Source of the DNA: an uncultured Eubacterium sp.
GTDB taxonomy: Bacteria; Bacillota; Clostridia; Oscillospirales; Acutalibacteraceae
DNA length: 12,510 nt
NCBI GenBank assembly: GCA_902462495.1
Contig: CABQCC010000045.1
Location: 1-12,510 of the forward strand
Direction: 5' to 3'
Shown: one piece after another, positions 1-7,076 of the stretch
Layout of the letters: the number at the start of each line of letters is the position of its first letter
Numbering within the stretch: position 1 is the first letter of the stretch
Notes under the pieces: generated by a model
The model's input: the letters and a program-made list of their open reading frames with translations, nothing else
The model's database searches: none
What the model was told of the DNA's origin: nothing
Made by a program: the position numbers and the translations under genes

Positions 1-81
1 CCTCAACAACAGCTTCCGCCTGTCGGTGCAGTAACCGATTGCTCATTGCACAAATCGGAATTTCTTGCAGCTAAAGGATGA
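1..81 (+). CDS. 3' end of an unidentified upstream gene (partial)
   Basis: Frame 1 is open from the window edge and stops at TGA 79-81, giving 26 residues that end in EFLAAKG. The stop lies two bases before the preferred mltG start at 84 and overlaps the alternative ATG at 78 as ATGA. This spacing is typical of translationally coupled genes in one operon, which is the main reason to think the frame is real. The fragment is too short to name. No domain or motif is visible, and I do not recognise the family. Confidence 0.5.
   Translation, partial: PQQQLPPVGAVTDCSLHKSEFLAAKG
73..78 (+). promoter_or_regulatory. Ribosome binding site of mltG (decides the start)
   Basis: AAAGGA at 73-78 lies five bases before ATG 84. 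For the other in-frame ATG at 78 the same purine run touches the start codon with no spacer, and nothing SD-like lies further upstream. This favours initiation at 84. Confidence 0.55.
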
Positions 82-83
82 AA

Positions 84-1127
84 ATGGCAAAGCGAAAAAA
101 ATCCGCACTCCCGGCAATACTTGCAATTGTTCTTGTTTTAATCATTTTGGCGACGGCTGTATTTTATTTTTACACCAAAATTACCGATGATATAAACGGC
201 AAAAATCAAAGCAACGACACCTACACTCTTGTTATCCAAAAGTCAGATTTTGAGTATGAGGTTGGTCAAAAATTGGCAAATAATAAGATGGTTTGTTCCG
301 ATATTGTGTGGACAAATTGGATGAGCAACCACTATCCTGATTTTGAATATATCAACGGCGAGTATAATATGACCGCTTCGATGAGTTATGAGGAAATTGC
401 CGAAAAATTGCAAAATCCCGATATTTCTCACAAGACTGTTAAGGTTTGTATTCCGGAGGGGACGAACGCTATGCAGATTGCAGACATTCTTGAAAAGAAC
501 GGAATTTGCAAGGCTTCTGACTTCCTTGAAGTCTGCAAATCAACAGACGGATTTGATTATGATTTCCTTAAAACCGTTCCAGATTCCGACCTAATTGCAT
601 ACAAATTGGAGGGCTTTTTGTTCCCTGCAACCTACGATTTTGCAATGAATAGCGAGCCAAGGGACATTGCCGAGCAAATGCTTGATGCGTTTGATTATCG
701 TATAACCGATGATATGGAAAAGTTCTGCACGGAAAACGATATGACTATGTTTGAACTTATCACTCTTGCGTCTGTTGTGCAGGAGGAGGCACTCGGTCAA
801 AACTCTGCAAAGAACATTGCATCTGTCTTTATGAACAGGCTCAAAAAAGGCTCAAAGCTCCAATCTGATGTAACATATTTCTATGCACGTGACTTGCGTG
901 ATGACTACGGATTTTCACAAAAAGTATACGATGCGTATTATACCTATCGTTGCTCCGGACTTCCGGCAGGACCGATTTCAAACAGCGGTTCGGACATTGT
1001 TGATGCGGTTGTGAATTATCCGAAAACCGATTATCTCTATTTCTTCTCCGACTTGCAAAAGGAGTTCCATTTTGCAAAGGACTACAACGAGTTTGTTGAA
1101 CTCCAAAAGAAATATCCGTGGAAATAA
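84..1127 (+). CDS. mltG: Endolytic murein transglycosylase MltG (YceG-like)
   Basis: MltG cleaves nascent glycan strands in peptidoglycan and is thought to set glycan chain length at the outer face of the membrane. Numbering from the ATG at 78 (349 residues), there is a basic N terminus (KMAKRKK) and one transmembrane helix at about 11-32. A LysM-like region follows (about 47-150), then the YceG catalytic domain. Recognisable blocks are LEGFLFPATYDF at 177-188, ASVVQEEA at 231-238, ASVFMNRLKKG at 248-258 with LQSDVT just after, and GLPAGPISNSG at 294-304. The glutamate that aligns with the conserved one in the usual ASIVEKE block is E237; the first glutamate of that block is Q235 here. Length is normal for Clostridia. 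The start at 84 (347 residues) is preferred because it has a spaced SD. It probably shares a transcript with the gene upstream, and a terminator follows directly. Confidence 0.93.
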   Translation: MAKRKKSALPAILAIVLVLIILATAVFYFYTKITDDINGKNQSNDTYTLVIQKSDFEYEVGQKLANNKMVCSDIVWTNWMSNHYPDFEYINGEYNMTASMSYEEIAEKLQNPDISHKTVKVCIPEGTNAMQIADILEKNGICKASDFLEVCKSTDGFDYDFLKTVPDSDLIAYKLEGFLFPATYDFAMNSEPRDIAEQMLDAFDYRITDDMEKFCTENDMTMFELITLASVVQEEALGQNSAKNIASVFMNRLKKGSKLQSDVTYFYARDLRDDYGFSQKVYDAYYTYRCSGLPAGPISNSGSDIVDAVVNYPKTDYLYFFSDLQKEFHFAKDYNEFVELQKKYPWK

Positions 1128-1141
1128 TCCTATATATTTTT

Positions 1142-1173
1142 GGCTATCTGCACAAAGCGGATAGCCTTTTTTT
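1142..1173 (+). terminator. Intrinsic terminator after mltG
   Basis: GGCTATCTGC at 1142-1151 pairs with GCGGATAGCC at 1157-1166 (ten pairs, one of them T-G) around the loop ACAAA, followed by seven T at 1167-1173. It lies 14 bases after the mltG stop and separates mltG from the surface protein gene. Confidence 0.9.
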
Positions 1174-1208
1174 GTTGAATATTGTCCCTATAAAACAGCA
1201 AAATTTTA

Positions 1209-1217
1209 TGATAGAAT
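1209..1217 (+). promoter_or_regulatory. Probable extended -10 promoter of the surface protein gene
   Basis: TGATAGAAT at 1209-1217 is a TGn extension followed by TAGAAT (five of six matches to TATAAT). At the right distance there is no convincing -35 box (TATAAA at 1189-1194), which fits an extended -10 promoter. Transcription would begin near 1224, about 30 bases before the ATG. The placement between a terminator and an SD supports it; it is a prediction only. Confidence 0.4.
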
Positions 1218-1242
1218 AAAGGTGTATAAGTTTGTATAAAGA

Positions 1243-1250
1243 TAGGTGAT
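1243..1250 (+). promoter_or_regulatory. Ribosome binding site of the surface protein gene (decides the start)
   Basis: TAGGTGAT at 1243-1250 matches the 3' part of the extended SD consensus (AGGAGGTGATC) and lies four bases before ATG 1255. A GTG at 1246 is in frame but sits inside this SD, so it is unlikely to be the start. Confidence 0.6.
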
Positions 1251-1254
1251 TTAT

Positions 1255-3930
1255 ATGGAAAAAATTGGAAAGAGGATGTTTTCGTTTGTACTCAGCGTTG
1301 TGCTTTGTATTACGACATTTTTGTCGACTATGCCTATTGACGCAGCAATCAACTTAGGTAGGGTCGAAACACAACCGGGCAAAGCATTGAACTATACGCT
1401 TGACAAGACTTCGGGACTTCTTACCATTTCGTGTAACAGCGGTACGGGAAACTTTGATATGTATGATTTTACCGATTTGAAGAAACCGCCGTGGATTAAT
1501 GACAAACAATTAATCAAAAAGGTTGTTATTAACGAGGGCGTAACAGGTGTTGGCAGCTATGCATTTTTTAACTGCACAAATCTTACCACGGTTGTTTTGC
1601 CGAGTTCTATAAAAAGTATTCGTTCTTCACTTTTAAGTTCGACAGGTTCGGGCATTGGTGATGATTCTACACAAAACAATGTATCATATGGTGCATTTCG
1701 TGGTTGTACAAACTTGACCACTATCAATCTTCCTGAGGGCTTGGAGGAAATCGGCATTGCCGTATTCCGTGACTGTACTTCGCTTAAATCCGTTGTGCTG
1801 CCTGATTCTTTGGTTAAAATGGGCAGAGGTGCGTTCATTGGCTGCACAAGCATTCAAGAAGTCACCTTTGGAAACGGAAAGAACTTGACAGAAACAACCT
1901 CTCAAATTTTCTACAATTGCAAAAATATCAAAACTATTAATTGGGGAAGTATATCTAAAGTTTCTGAATGGTCGTTTTATAATACAGGACTCGAACAAAT
2001 AGATTTGCCTGATCAGATTAAAACAATTTCTGCTCGTGCATTTGCCAATTGCCATTATTTGGACACGGTAACTATCAGAAATCGTCAATGTGCAATCGAG
2101 GATCTTGCGTTTGACAATGTTGGTGTAAGCGGCAATCAAAAACTAACTATTTGTGGCTACATAGGCTCAACTGCCGAAGAATTTGCCAAAAAAAGGAATT
2201 ATGAATTCCAATCTCTTGACAATTGCAAGCACGAAAATACTCACATCAACATTTTGAAGCCTGCAACTTGTACCGAGGACGGTTTGCAAGAGGTGTATTG
2301 CGACCAATGTAACAATGTAATTGAACCAAATGTTGTGATTCCTGCAACAGGTCACGATTTTGAAATAACTTCAACAAAGGACGATACAACTACCGACGGA
2401 CATATTCGTGAATTTCGAAAGTGCAAAACTTGTGGCTTTGAGGATGTCAAACTCACTCATGTTGAGGCAGAGGACAGCACCAATTTAGCAAAAAAATATA
2501 TTTGGGTAGACGGTTATTATACCTACGAATGTAATGCTACATGCACTACTCGGGGTTGGGAAAAATACACCTGTACAGTTGACGGATGCGGTGCTACTCA
2601 AAGAAACGCCGTTAGAAAAGCAGGCCATAAGGTTGACAAGTGGACTGTCACCAAAGCACCTACCTGTACAGAAGCAGGTTCAAGAACAGGACATTGCTCA
2701 GTTTGCAACAAGGATGTAACCGAGGCTGTTGAAAAAACAGGACACACGCTCGACACCGAGCATCCCGTAAAGGTTGAAGATAAAACCGAAACAGACGGTC
2801 ATAAATATTCAACATATGTTTGTACTGTCTGCGGTGAGCAGGTTGTTCAAAAAGAACATACCGCTTGGGTTGAAAACTACTATACAAGAGATACATATTT
2901 GCAACCGGGTTGCGAAACAAACGGTTATAGGCGTGACACTTGCGACATCTGCGGTGAAAAAAGAACCGTAACTCTTCCGTCAAACGGCGGACACAAATGG
3001 GAAGAAATTGAAACGATTGAACCTACTTGTAATTCAAAAGGTTATACAACCGTAAAATGTTCTGTTTGCGGCACAACAAAGAAAACCAATGAGGTTGAGG
3101 CACTTGGTCACAAATATGTTCTCCAAAAAGACAAAGTTGTCAAAGCAACCTGTACGGAAGCAGGCTCAAAAACCTATGTATGTTCTCGTTGTTCGGCATC
3201 AAAAACCGATGTGGTTCCGGCTTTGGGGCATGTTCCAAGCTCTCCAACCATAGTTGTTAAAGAAGAAGCAACTTGCGAAAAAGACGGCTCTGCACATGCA
3301 ACTTGTGCTCGTTGTAAGGTCGAATATGATTATGTAGTCAAGGCTCTGGGTCACGATTATAAAAATAACGAGGTTGAACTCCCCGACAAGCCGGGACATG
3401 TTCTTTCAACTCCGATTTGTACCCGTTGCGGACAAAAGGAAAACGCAACCGTTGTCCACAAGGAATGGATTGAGGGATACTATAAACATACGGTGGTTAA
3501 AGAGGCAACTTGCCGTGTAGGTGAAGTGTATTTTGACACCTGCAAAATATGCAACCAAACAACACCTAACACCCAAGGCTCACCGCTTGGTCATGTGTTT
3601 GAAATGCTAACGGTCTATGAAGAACCTACCGAAACTGCCATAGGGGATAATATCAAAGTTGAGCCATACAGCATAGTTTACAAATGCAAGCATTGTCAAA
3701 GCATTGAAGCCAAAACAGGGCATGATGTCTTTTATATGTGGAATTCTCATTATTTGAACCTCACTCCTGATGCAAGAACAAGCTCAAGCTATGCGTCTTA
3801 TTTGGATGTAAATAAGGACGGCATTATCAATGGCAAGGACTTTGCGACTATTTATCAATTGAGCAAAAAATATGATAAATATAAGGCTGAACAACAGCAA
3901 CCCACCGAACAACAAGCAACCGATAAATAA
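1255..3930 (+). CDS. Secreted BspA-type leucine-rich repeat protein with cysteine-rich repeats and a half dockerin
   Basis: The predicted product has 891 residues. Residues 1 to about 30 form a signal peptide: a basic start (KIGKR), the hydrophobic run FSFVLSVVLCITTF, and a likely cleavage after DAA. Residues about 95-320 are BspA-type (LRR_5) leucine-rich repeats with GAF.GCT.L..I.LP blocks, closed by the usual cap ending IGSTAEEFAKKRNYEF. Residues about 324-823 carry twelve cysteine-rich units built on CxxC and most often ending in GH. Residues 851-862 form one EF-hand-like dockerin loop (D851, N853, D855, N859, D862). The C-terminal tail is polar and rich in Q and T. There is no LPxTG motif, so the protein is probably released or held non-covalently. 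Such proteins are usually thought to act in adhesion, but the ligand here is unknown. It is flanked by its own promoter and terminator, so it looks monocistronic. Confidence 0.85.
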   Translation: MEKIGKRMFSFVLSVVLCITTFLSTMPIDAAINLGRVETQPGKALNYTLDKTSGLLTISCNSGTGNFDMYDFTDLKKPPWINDKQLIKKVVINEGVTGVGSYAFFNCTNLTTVVLPSSIKSIRSSLLSSTGSGIGDDSTQNNVSYGAFRGCTNLTTINLPEGLEEIGIAVFRDCTSLKSVVLPDSLVKMGRGAFIGCTSIQEVTFGNGKNLTETTSQIFYNCKNIKTINWGSISKVSEWSFYNTGLEQIDLPDQIKTISARAFANCHYLDTVTIRNRQCAIEDLAFDNVGVSGNQKLTICGYIGSTAEEFAKKRNYEFQSLDNCKHENTHINILKPATCTEDGLQEVYCDQCNNVIEPNVVIPATGHDFEITSTKDDTTTDGHIREFRKCKTCGFEDVKLTHVEAEDSTNLAKKYIWVDGYYTYECNATCTTRGWEKYTCTVDGCGATQRNAVRKAGHKVDKWTVTKAPTCTEAGSRTGHCSVCNKDVTEAVEKTGHTLDTEHPVKVEDKTETDGHKYSTYVCTVCGEQVVQKEHTAWVENYYTRDTYLQPGCETNGYRRDTCDICGEKRTVTLPSNGGHKWEEIETIEPTCNSKGYTTVKCSVCGTTKKTNEVEALGHKYVLQKDKVVKATCTEAGSKTYVCSRCSASKTDVVPALGHVPSSPTIVVKEEATCEKDGSAHATCARCKVEYDYVVKALGHDYKNNEVELPDKPGHVLSTPICTRCGQKENATVVHKEWIEGYYKHTVVKEATCRVGEVYFDTCKICNQTTPNTQGSPLGHVFEMLTVYEEPTETAIGDNIKVEPYSIVYKCKHCQSIEAKTGHDVFYMWNSHYLNLTPDARTSSSYASYLDVNKDGIINGKDFATIYQLSKKYDKYKAEQQQPTEQQATDK
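1534..2215 (+). repeat. BspA-type leucine-rich repeat region within the surface protein
   Basis: About six to eight imperfect units of roughly 23 residues repeat the pattern G..AF..C..L..I.LP..L..I. Clear copies include SYAFFNCTNLTTVVLP, GAFRGCTNLTTINLP, AVFRDCTSLKSVVLP and RAFANCHYLDTVTI. Two units are divergent (NLTETTSQIFYNCKNI and SEWSFYNTGLEQIDLP). The repeat is visible in protein, while the DNA copies are well diverged. Confidence 0.8.
2224..3723 (+). repeat. Array of about twelve cysteine-rich CxxC units
   Basis: The commonest unit (type A) runs ATC or PTC, then TEAG or a variant, then CxxC, then V.ALGH or similar, about 38-44 residues in all. Eight units have the leading cysteine; examples are PTCTEAG with CSVC and KTGH, and ATCTEAG with CSRC and ALGH. 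Four units lack it and begin with a GH or similar before the CxxC. Three of those are directly followed by an aromatic WV.GYY-like linker and a leading-cysteine unit. The three Cys plus His per unit could bind a metal or form disulfides; the sequence does not say which. No named domain is claimed. Confidence 0.75.
3805..3840 (+). other. Single dockerin-like calcium-binding loop
   Basis: The codons encode DVNKDGIINGKD, with acidic or amide ligands at loop positions 1, 3, 5, 9 and 12, followed by FATIYQLSKKY as the helix. This is the standard half-repeat of a type I dockerin. Normal dockerins have two such halves; the stretch just before (about 828-848) has no second loop, so only half is present. 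Cohesin binding is therefore uncertain. Confidence 0.65.
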
Positions 3931-3931
3931 T

Positions 3932-3960
3932 AAAAAAAGCCGTTTCATACGGCTTTTTTT
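3932..3960 (+). terminator. Intrinsic terminator after the surface protein gene
   Basis: AAAAAAAGCCGT at 3932-3943 pairs perfectly with ACGGCTTTTTTT at 3949-3960 around the loop TTCAT, starting two bases after the stop codon. The A-run on the left arm makes it potentially active on both strands. It insulates the downstream housekeeping operon. Confidence 0.92.
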
Positions 3961-3975
3961 AGTTGTAACAGATTT

Positions 3976-4030
3976 GTAATTATTAAATTTTGTTTATATT
4001 CTTTACTTTAATAGTAATTTATATTATTAT
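3976..4030 (+). promoter_or_regulatory. Promoter of the pyrH operon with AT-rich upstream element
   Basis: TTTACT at 4002-4007 (four of six -35 matches) and TATTAT at 4025-4030 (five of six -10 matches) are separated by exactly 17 bases. Transcription would begin near 4037, giving a leader of about 35 bases. Bases 3976-4001 just upstream are almost all A and T, resembling an UP element that contacts the RNA polymerase alpha subunit. This is the only convincing promoter before polC. The assignment comes from consensus matching only. Confidence 0.65.
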
Positions 4031-4071
4031 ATATAAGAAAATATTGAAAAATATAACGGAGGATTTTTTAT

Positions 4072-4785
4072 ATGGGTATAGCATATAAAAGAATTTTGTT
4101 AAAGCTCAGCGGTGAGGTTCTTGCAGGTGCCGCAGGTAAGGGTATCGATAATGATACTGTATTGAGCATTTGCAAGGCAGTAAAAAAAGTAGCAGATGAG
4201 GGAGTTGAAGTCGGCATTGTTGTCGGCGGAGGTAACTTCTGGAGAGGCAGAACAAGTGAACATATGGACCGTGCAAGAGCAGACCATATCGGAATGCTTG
4301 CAACTGCTATGAACTCACTTGCTCTTTGTGATGCACTTGAACAACTCGGCGCTGATGTTAGAGTTCAAACAGCGATTGAGATGCGTCAAATCGCAGAGCC
4401 GTATATTCGCAACAAGGCTATCCGTCACTTTGAAAAGGGCAGAATCGTGATTTTCGGTTGTGGCACAGGCTCACCGTTCTTTTCAACAGACACGGCTGCC
4501 GCACTTCGCAGCGTAGAAATCAATGCGGATGCTTTGCTCAAGGCAACAAATGTTGACGGCGTTTATGACAAAGACCCTAACAAGTTTGATGATGCGGTTA
4601 AGTTTGACAATGTAACATTCCAAGAGGTTATCACTCGTGACCTCAAGGTTATGGATTCAACTGCATTTTCACTTTGCAAGGACAACGATATGCCGATTAT
4701 TGTTTTCAACCTCAACGACCCTGACAACATTATGCGTGTCGTATCTGGCGAGAAAATCGGCACAACTGTCAGCAACAATCAATAA
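4072..4785 (+). CDS. pyrH: Uridylate kinase (UMP kinase) PyrH
   Basis: PyrH phosphorylates UMP to UDP with ATP in the cytoplasm, feeding all pyrimidine nucleotide pools. It belongs to the amino acid kinase fold and works as a hexamer, typically controlled by GTP and UTP. At 237 residues the length is standard. Visible family motifs are KLSGE at 11-15 (phosphate binding), VGGGNFWRG at 51-59, DHIGMLAT at 71-78, [13 protein letters not shown] at 131-143 (UMP site), [12 protein letters not shown] at 158-169 (nucleotide site), and DSTAF near 195-199. The SD GGAGGA at 4058-4063 sits eight bases before ATG. It is the first gene of the operon. In many Bacillota rpsB and tsf precede pyrH, but here a secreted protein gene and a terminator stand in their place. 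Confidence 0.97.
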   Translation: MGIAYKRILLKLSGEVLAGAAGKGIDNDTVLSICKAVKKVADEGVEVGIVVGGGNFWRGRTSEHMDRARADHIGMLATAMNSLALCDALEQLGADVRVQTAIEMRQIAEPYIRNKAIRHFEKGRIVIFGCGTGSPFFSTDTAAALRSVEINADALLKATNVDGVYDKDPNKFDDAVKFDNVTFQEVITRDLKVMDSTAFSLCKDNDMPIIVFNLNDPDNIMRVVSGEKIGTTVSNNQ

Positions 4786-4815
4786 TTAACATTCAAATAA
4801 GAGAGGTATTTAACT

Positions 4816-5370
4816 ATGGATACAATTTTTGCAAAAACAACAGAGAGAATGGAAAAATGTCTTGACTCTCTTGACAGAGATTTTTCAACAATCAGAGCAG
4901 GCAGAGCAAACCCAAATGTTCTCAACAATGTTATGGTAGACTACTATGGCACTCCGACAAAGATTGACCAAATGGCTGCTGTTTCTGTTCCTGAACCGAG
5001 AATGCTTGTGATTCAGCCTTGGGACGCTTCAATGCTTAAAGAAATCGAAAAAGCAATCAATGTTGCCGAAATCGGAATCAATCCTCAAAATGACGGCAAG
5101 GTTATCCGTCTTACTTTCCCTCAGCTCACAGAGGAGCACAGAAAGACTCTTGTAAAGGATGTTTCAAAGCGTGGCGAGGAAGCAAAGGTTGCTATCCGTA
5201 ATATTCGCCGTGATTCAATGGACGATGTAAAGAAGCTTAAGAAAGCAAACGAAATCACCGAGGATGAACAAAAAGACGGTGAAAAGAAGCTTCAGGATCT
5301 TACCGACAAATACATCAAAAATGTTGAGGAAATGACAAAGAAGAAAGAGGAAGAAATCCTTTCTATCTGA
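4816..5370 (+). CDS. frr: Ribosome recycling factor
   Basis: RRF works with EF-G to split post-termination ribosomes. The 184-residue length matches the family (185 in E. coli). The tRNA-like two-domain protein is recognised by DFSTIRAGRANP near residues 22-33, the domain II block VDYYGTPTKIDQMAAVSVPEPR, then IQPWD, INPQNDGKVIRL and LTEEHRKTLVK, and the long charged C-terminal helix. The SD GAGAGG at 4801-4806 is nine bases before ATG. It lies 30 bases after pyrH with no terminator between, matching the conserved pyrH-frr pair of Bacillota. A hairpin follows before uppS. Confidence 0.97.
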   Translation: MDTIFAKTTERMEKCLDSLDRDFSTIRAGRANPNVLNNVMVDYYGTPTKIDQMAAVSVPEPRMLVIQPWDASMLKEIEKAINVAEIGINPQNDGKVIRLTFPQLTEEHRKTLVKDVSKRGEEAKVAIRNIRRDSMDDVKKLKKANEITEDEQKDGEKKLQDLTDKYIKNVEEMTKKKEEEILSI

Positions 5371-5392
5371 TTTTGTAATTATCATTATGTGT

Positions 5393-5414
5393 GGGCGATG
5401 CTTCTGCTTCGCCC
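5393..5414 (+). other. Hairpin in the frr-uppS spacer
   Basis: GGGCGATGC at 5393-5401 and GCTTCGCCC at 5406-5414 pair (eight pairs with one T-T mismatch) around TTCT. The flanking GTG and CAC bases could lengthen it imperfectly. A T-run (5423-5428) begins about eight bases after the stem rather than directly at its base, so it is not a standard intrinsic terminator. It could be a processing site, a weak attenuator, or a remnant of a dispersed GC-rich palindrome. Confidence 0.45.
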
Positions 5415-5442
5415 TATAACACTTTTTTAAGGAGACAAAAAT

Positions 5443-6171
5443 ATGGCTCTTTTTTCAAAAAAAGGAAATAACATCACTTCCGAAAGACCGCATTTTGATG
5501 TTCTTCCCGAGCATATCGGCATCATTATGGACGGCAACGGAAGATGGGCAAAAAAGCGTGGACTTCCTCGCACGGCAGGTCACAAGGAAGGTGCCGAAAC
5601 ATTCCGCACAATATCAAAGGAATGTGGCAGACTCGGTATAAAATCAGCCACTTTTTACGCATTTTCAACAGAAAATTGGAAAAGACCAAAAGAGGAAGTA
5701 GACGCAATTATGCGCCTGTTCAAACAGTATCTTCTTGAAGCAAAGGAAGATATTACAGCCGCAGAAAATAACAAACTTCGCTTTATCGGGCTTAAAGACG
5801 GCATTCCGGATGATATTCTCACTCTTATGGAAGAAGCCGAGGAAGATACAAAAAACAATACAGGCTGTGACATTGCTCTTGCCGTTAATTACGGCGGCAG
5901 AGAAGAAATTGTCAGTGCGGTTAACAAGCTTATCGCCGAGGGCAAAACAAAAATCACCGAGGACGATATAAGCAATAATATTTATACTGCACCTGATTGT
6001 GATTTGATTATTCGCCCGTCAGGTGAGCAAAGGCTGTCAAACTTCTTGCTTTGGCAGGCGGCGTACAGCGAATTTTGGTACAGCGATGTTCTGTGGCCGG
6101 ATTTCACTGTCAATGATTTATACAAGGCTCTTGCCGATTTTGAAAACAGAAATCGCAGATTCGGAGGTTAA
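5443..6171 (+). CDS. uppS: Isoprenyl (undecaprenyl diphosphate) synthase
   Basis: UppS adds isopentenyl diphosphate units in cis to farnesyl diphosphate and makes the C55 lipid carrier for peptidoglycan and other wall polymers. It is a cytoplasmic enzyme on the membrane face. The 242 residues include IGIIMDGNGRWA at 25-36 (catalytic Asp30), GHKEG at 46-50, the FYAFSTENWKRP block at 71-82, ALAVNYGGR at 145-153, and the IPP-binding block IIRPSGEQRLSNFLLWQ at 189-205 with a conserved Glu near 210. Pro192 stands where many homologues have Thr. The SD AAGGAG at 5429-5434 is eight bases before ATG. Its substrate pathway is fed by dxr and ispG downstream in the same operon. Confidence 0.95.
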   Translation: MALFSKKGNNITSERPHFDVLPEHIGIIMDGNGRWAKKRGLPRTAGHKEGAETFRTISKECGRLGIKSATFYAFSTENWKRPKEEVDAIMRLFKQYLLEAKEDITAAENNKLRFIGLKDGIPDDILTLMEEAEEDTKNNTGCDIALAVNYGGREEIVSAVNKLIAEGKTKITEDDISNNIYTAPDCDLIIRPSGEQRLSNFLLWQAAYSEFWYSDVLWPDFTVNDLYKALADFENRNRRFGG

Positions 6172-6174
6172 AAA

Positions 6175-7053
6175 ATGAAACAAAGACTTATCACCGCAGG
6201 TGTTCTTTTGGCACTTCTTGCAGTTGTTGTTTGGCAAATATACACACCGCTGTTCATTATTGTAATTGCGTTTTTATCAGCAGTCGCAGCAAACGAAATT
6301 ATGAAATGTGCAAAGGTTTCAAACAAATTTATCGTTATTCTCGGCACGGCTGTGGGTGCAATCATTCCGTTTACATCGAGCAGCAGTATTATGTGTCCTT
6401 GGATTAGCGAGGCAAAGTGGGGCAACTTTATTTCAACCGTTCCTCCTCTTGCATTTATTGTTTTGATAATTATTGCATTTTTCCTTGCAATGATTTTTGA
6501 TTATGAACACACAAAGTTTGAGGATGTCGCAGTCAGCATTGTCGCTTCAATTGCTGTGCCTTACGGCTTCTCGATGTTCGCAATGCTTCGTGATATGTAT
6601 GATTACAAAACACAGCTTGGCGTTTATCTTATTTTCTTCGGTCTTATTGCCGCACTCGGAACAGACACGGGCGCACAACTCGGCGGTATGGCATTCGGCA
6701 AGCATAAAATGGCACCGAATATCTCACCAAAAAAGACAAAAGAGGGTGCTCTTTGCGGAATTTGCACATCATTTGTTCTTAACGTGTTTGCAATGCTTTT
6801 GTTCAACAAAATTGCATACGCTCCGCTCAGCAAGGCTATGGTTACAACTCTTCTTATCGCAGAACCGTTTATCGCATTCCTCAGTATGATGGGCGACCTT
6901 TCTGCTTCTGTGCTCAAGCGTAACTTTGATGTAAAGGATTTTGGCAAAATCTTCCCCGGTCACGGCGGTGTAATGGACAGATTTGATTCGTCACTTTTCT
7001 CAATTCCGCTTACATATTGTGTGGTTGAGATTTTCAATAATGCCATAAGATAA
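6175..7053 (+). CDS. cdsA: Phosphatidate cytidylyltransferase (CDP-diacylglycerol synthase)
   Basis: CdsA makes CDP-diacylglycerol from CTP and phosphatidic acid, the branch point for bacterial phospholipids, in the cytoplasmic membrane. The 292-residue protein is highly hydrophobic with about seven or eight membrane segments. The family signature is complete at 245-271: S245, K248 and R249, K254 and D255, PGHGGVMDRFD. A second conserved block, GTDTGAQLGGMAFGKHK followed by ISPKKTKEG, lies at 162-191; the aromatic usual after DTGA is Gln168 here. The SD GGAGGT at 6163-6168 lies inside the last codons of uppS, three bases separate the genes, and translation is probably coupled. Confidence 0.96.
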   Translation: MKQRLITAGVLLALLAVVVWQIYTPLFIIVIAFLSAVAANEIMKCAKVSNKFIVILGTAVGAIIPFTSSSSIMCPWISEAKWGNFISTVPPLAFIVLIIIAFFLAMIFDYEHTKFEDVAVSIVASIAVPYGFSMFAMLRDMYDYKTQLGVYLIFFGLIAALGTDTGAQLGGMAFGKHKMAPNISPKKTKEGALCGICTSFVLNVFAMLLFNKIAYAPLSKAMVTTLLIAEPFIAFLSMMGDLSASVLKRNFDVKDFGKIFPGHGGVMDRFDSSLFSIPLTYCVVEIFNNAIR

Positions 7054-7076
7054 ACAAATTTAGCAGGTGAATTGAT

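Noticed and set aside
1175..1194. TTGAAT with TATAAA as a -35/-10 pair before the surface protein gene
   Set aside because: The spacing is only eight bases, far too short for a sigma-A promoter.
1684..2139. 151-residue open frame on the - strand within the surface protein gene
   Set aside because: It lies wholly antisense to a well-supported gene, has no SD or recognisable motif, and is explained by the regular codon pattern of the repeats.
2224..3723. CRISPR array or DNA-level tandem repeat
   Set aside because: The repeats are conserved in protein but diverged in DNA, vary in length and are in frame throughout a coding gene.
5393..5428. Intrinsic terminator after frr
   Set aside because: The T-run is separated from the stem by about eight bases and the operon continues with closely spaced genes, so full termination is unlikely.
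6497..6889. 130-residue + strand frame inside cdsA
   Set aside because: It is out of frame with cdsA, whose motifs run through the region; no SD or family resemblance.
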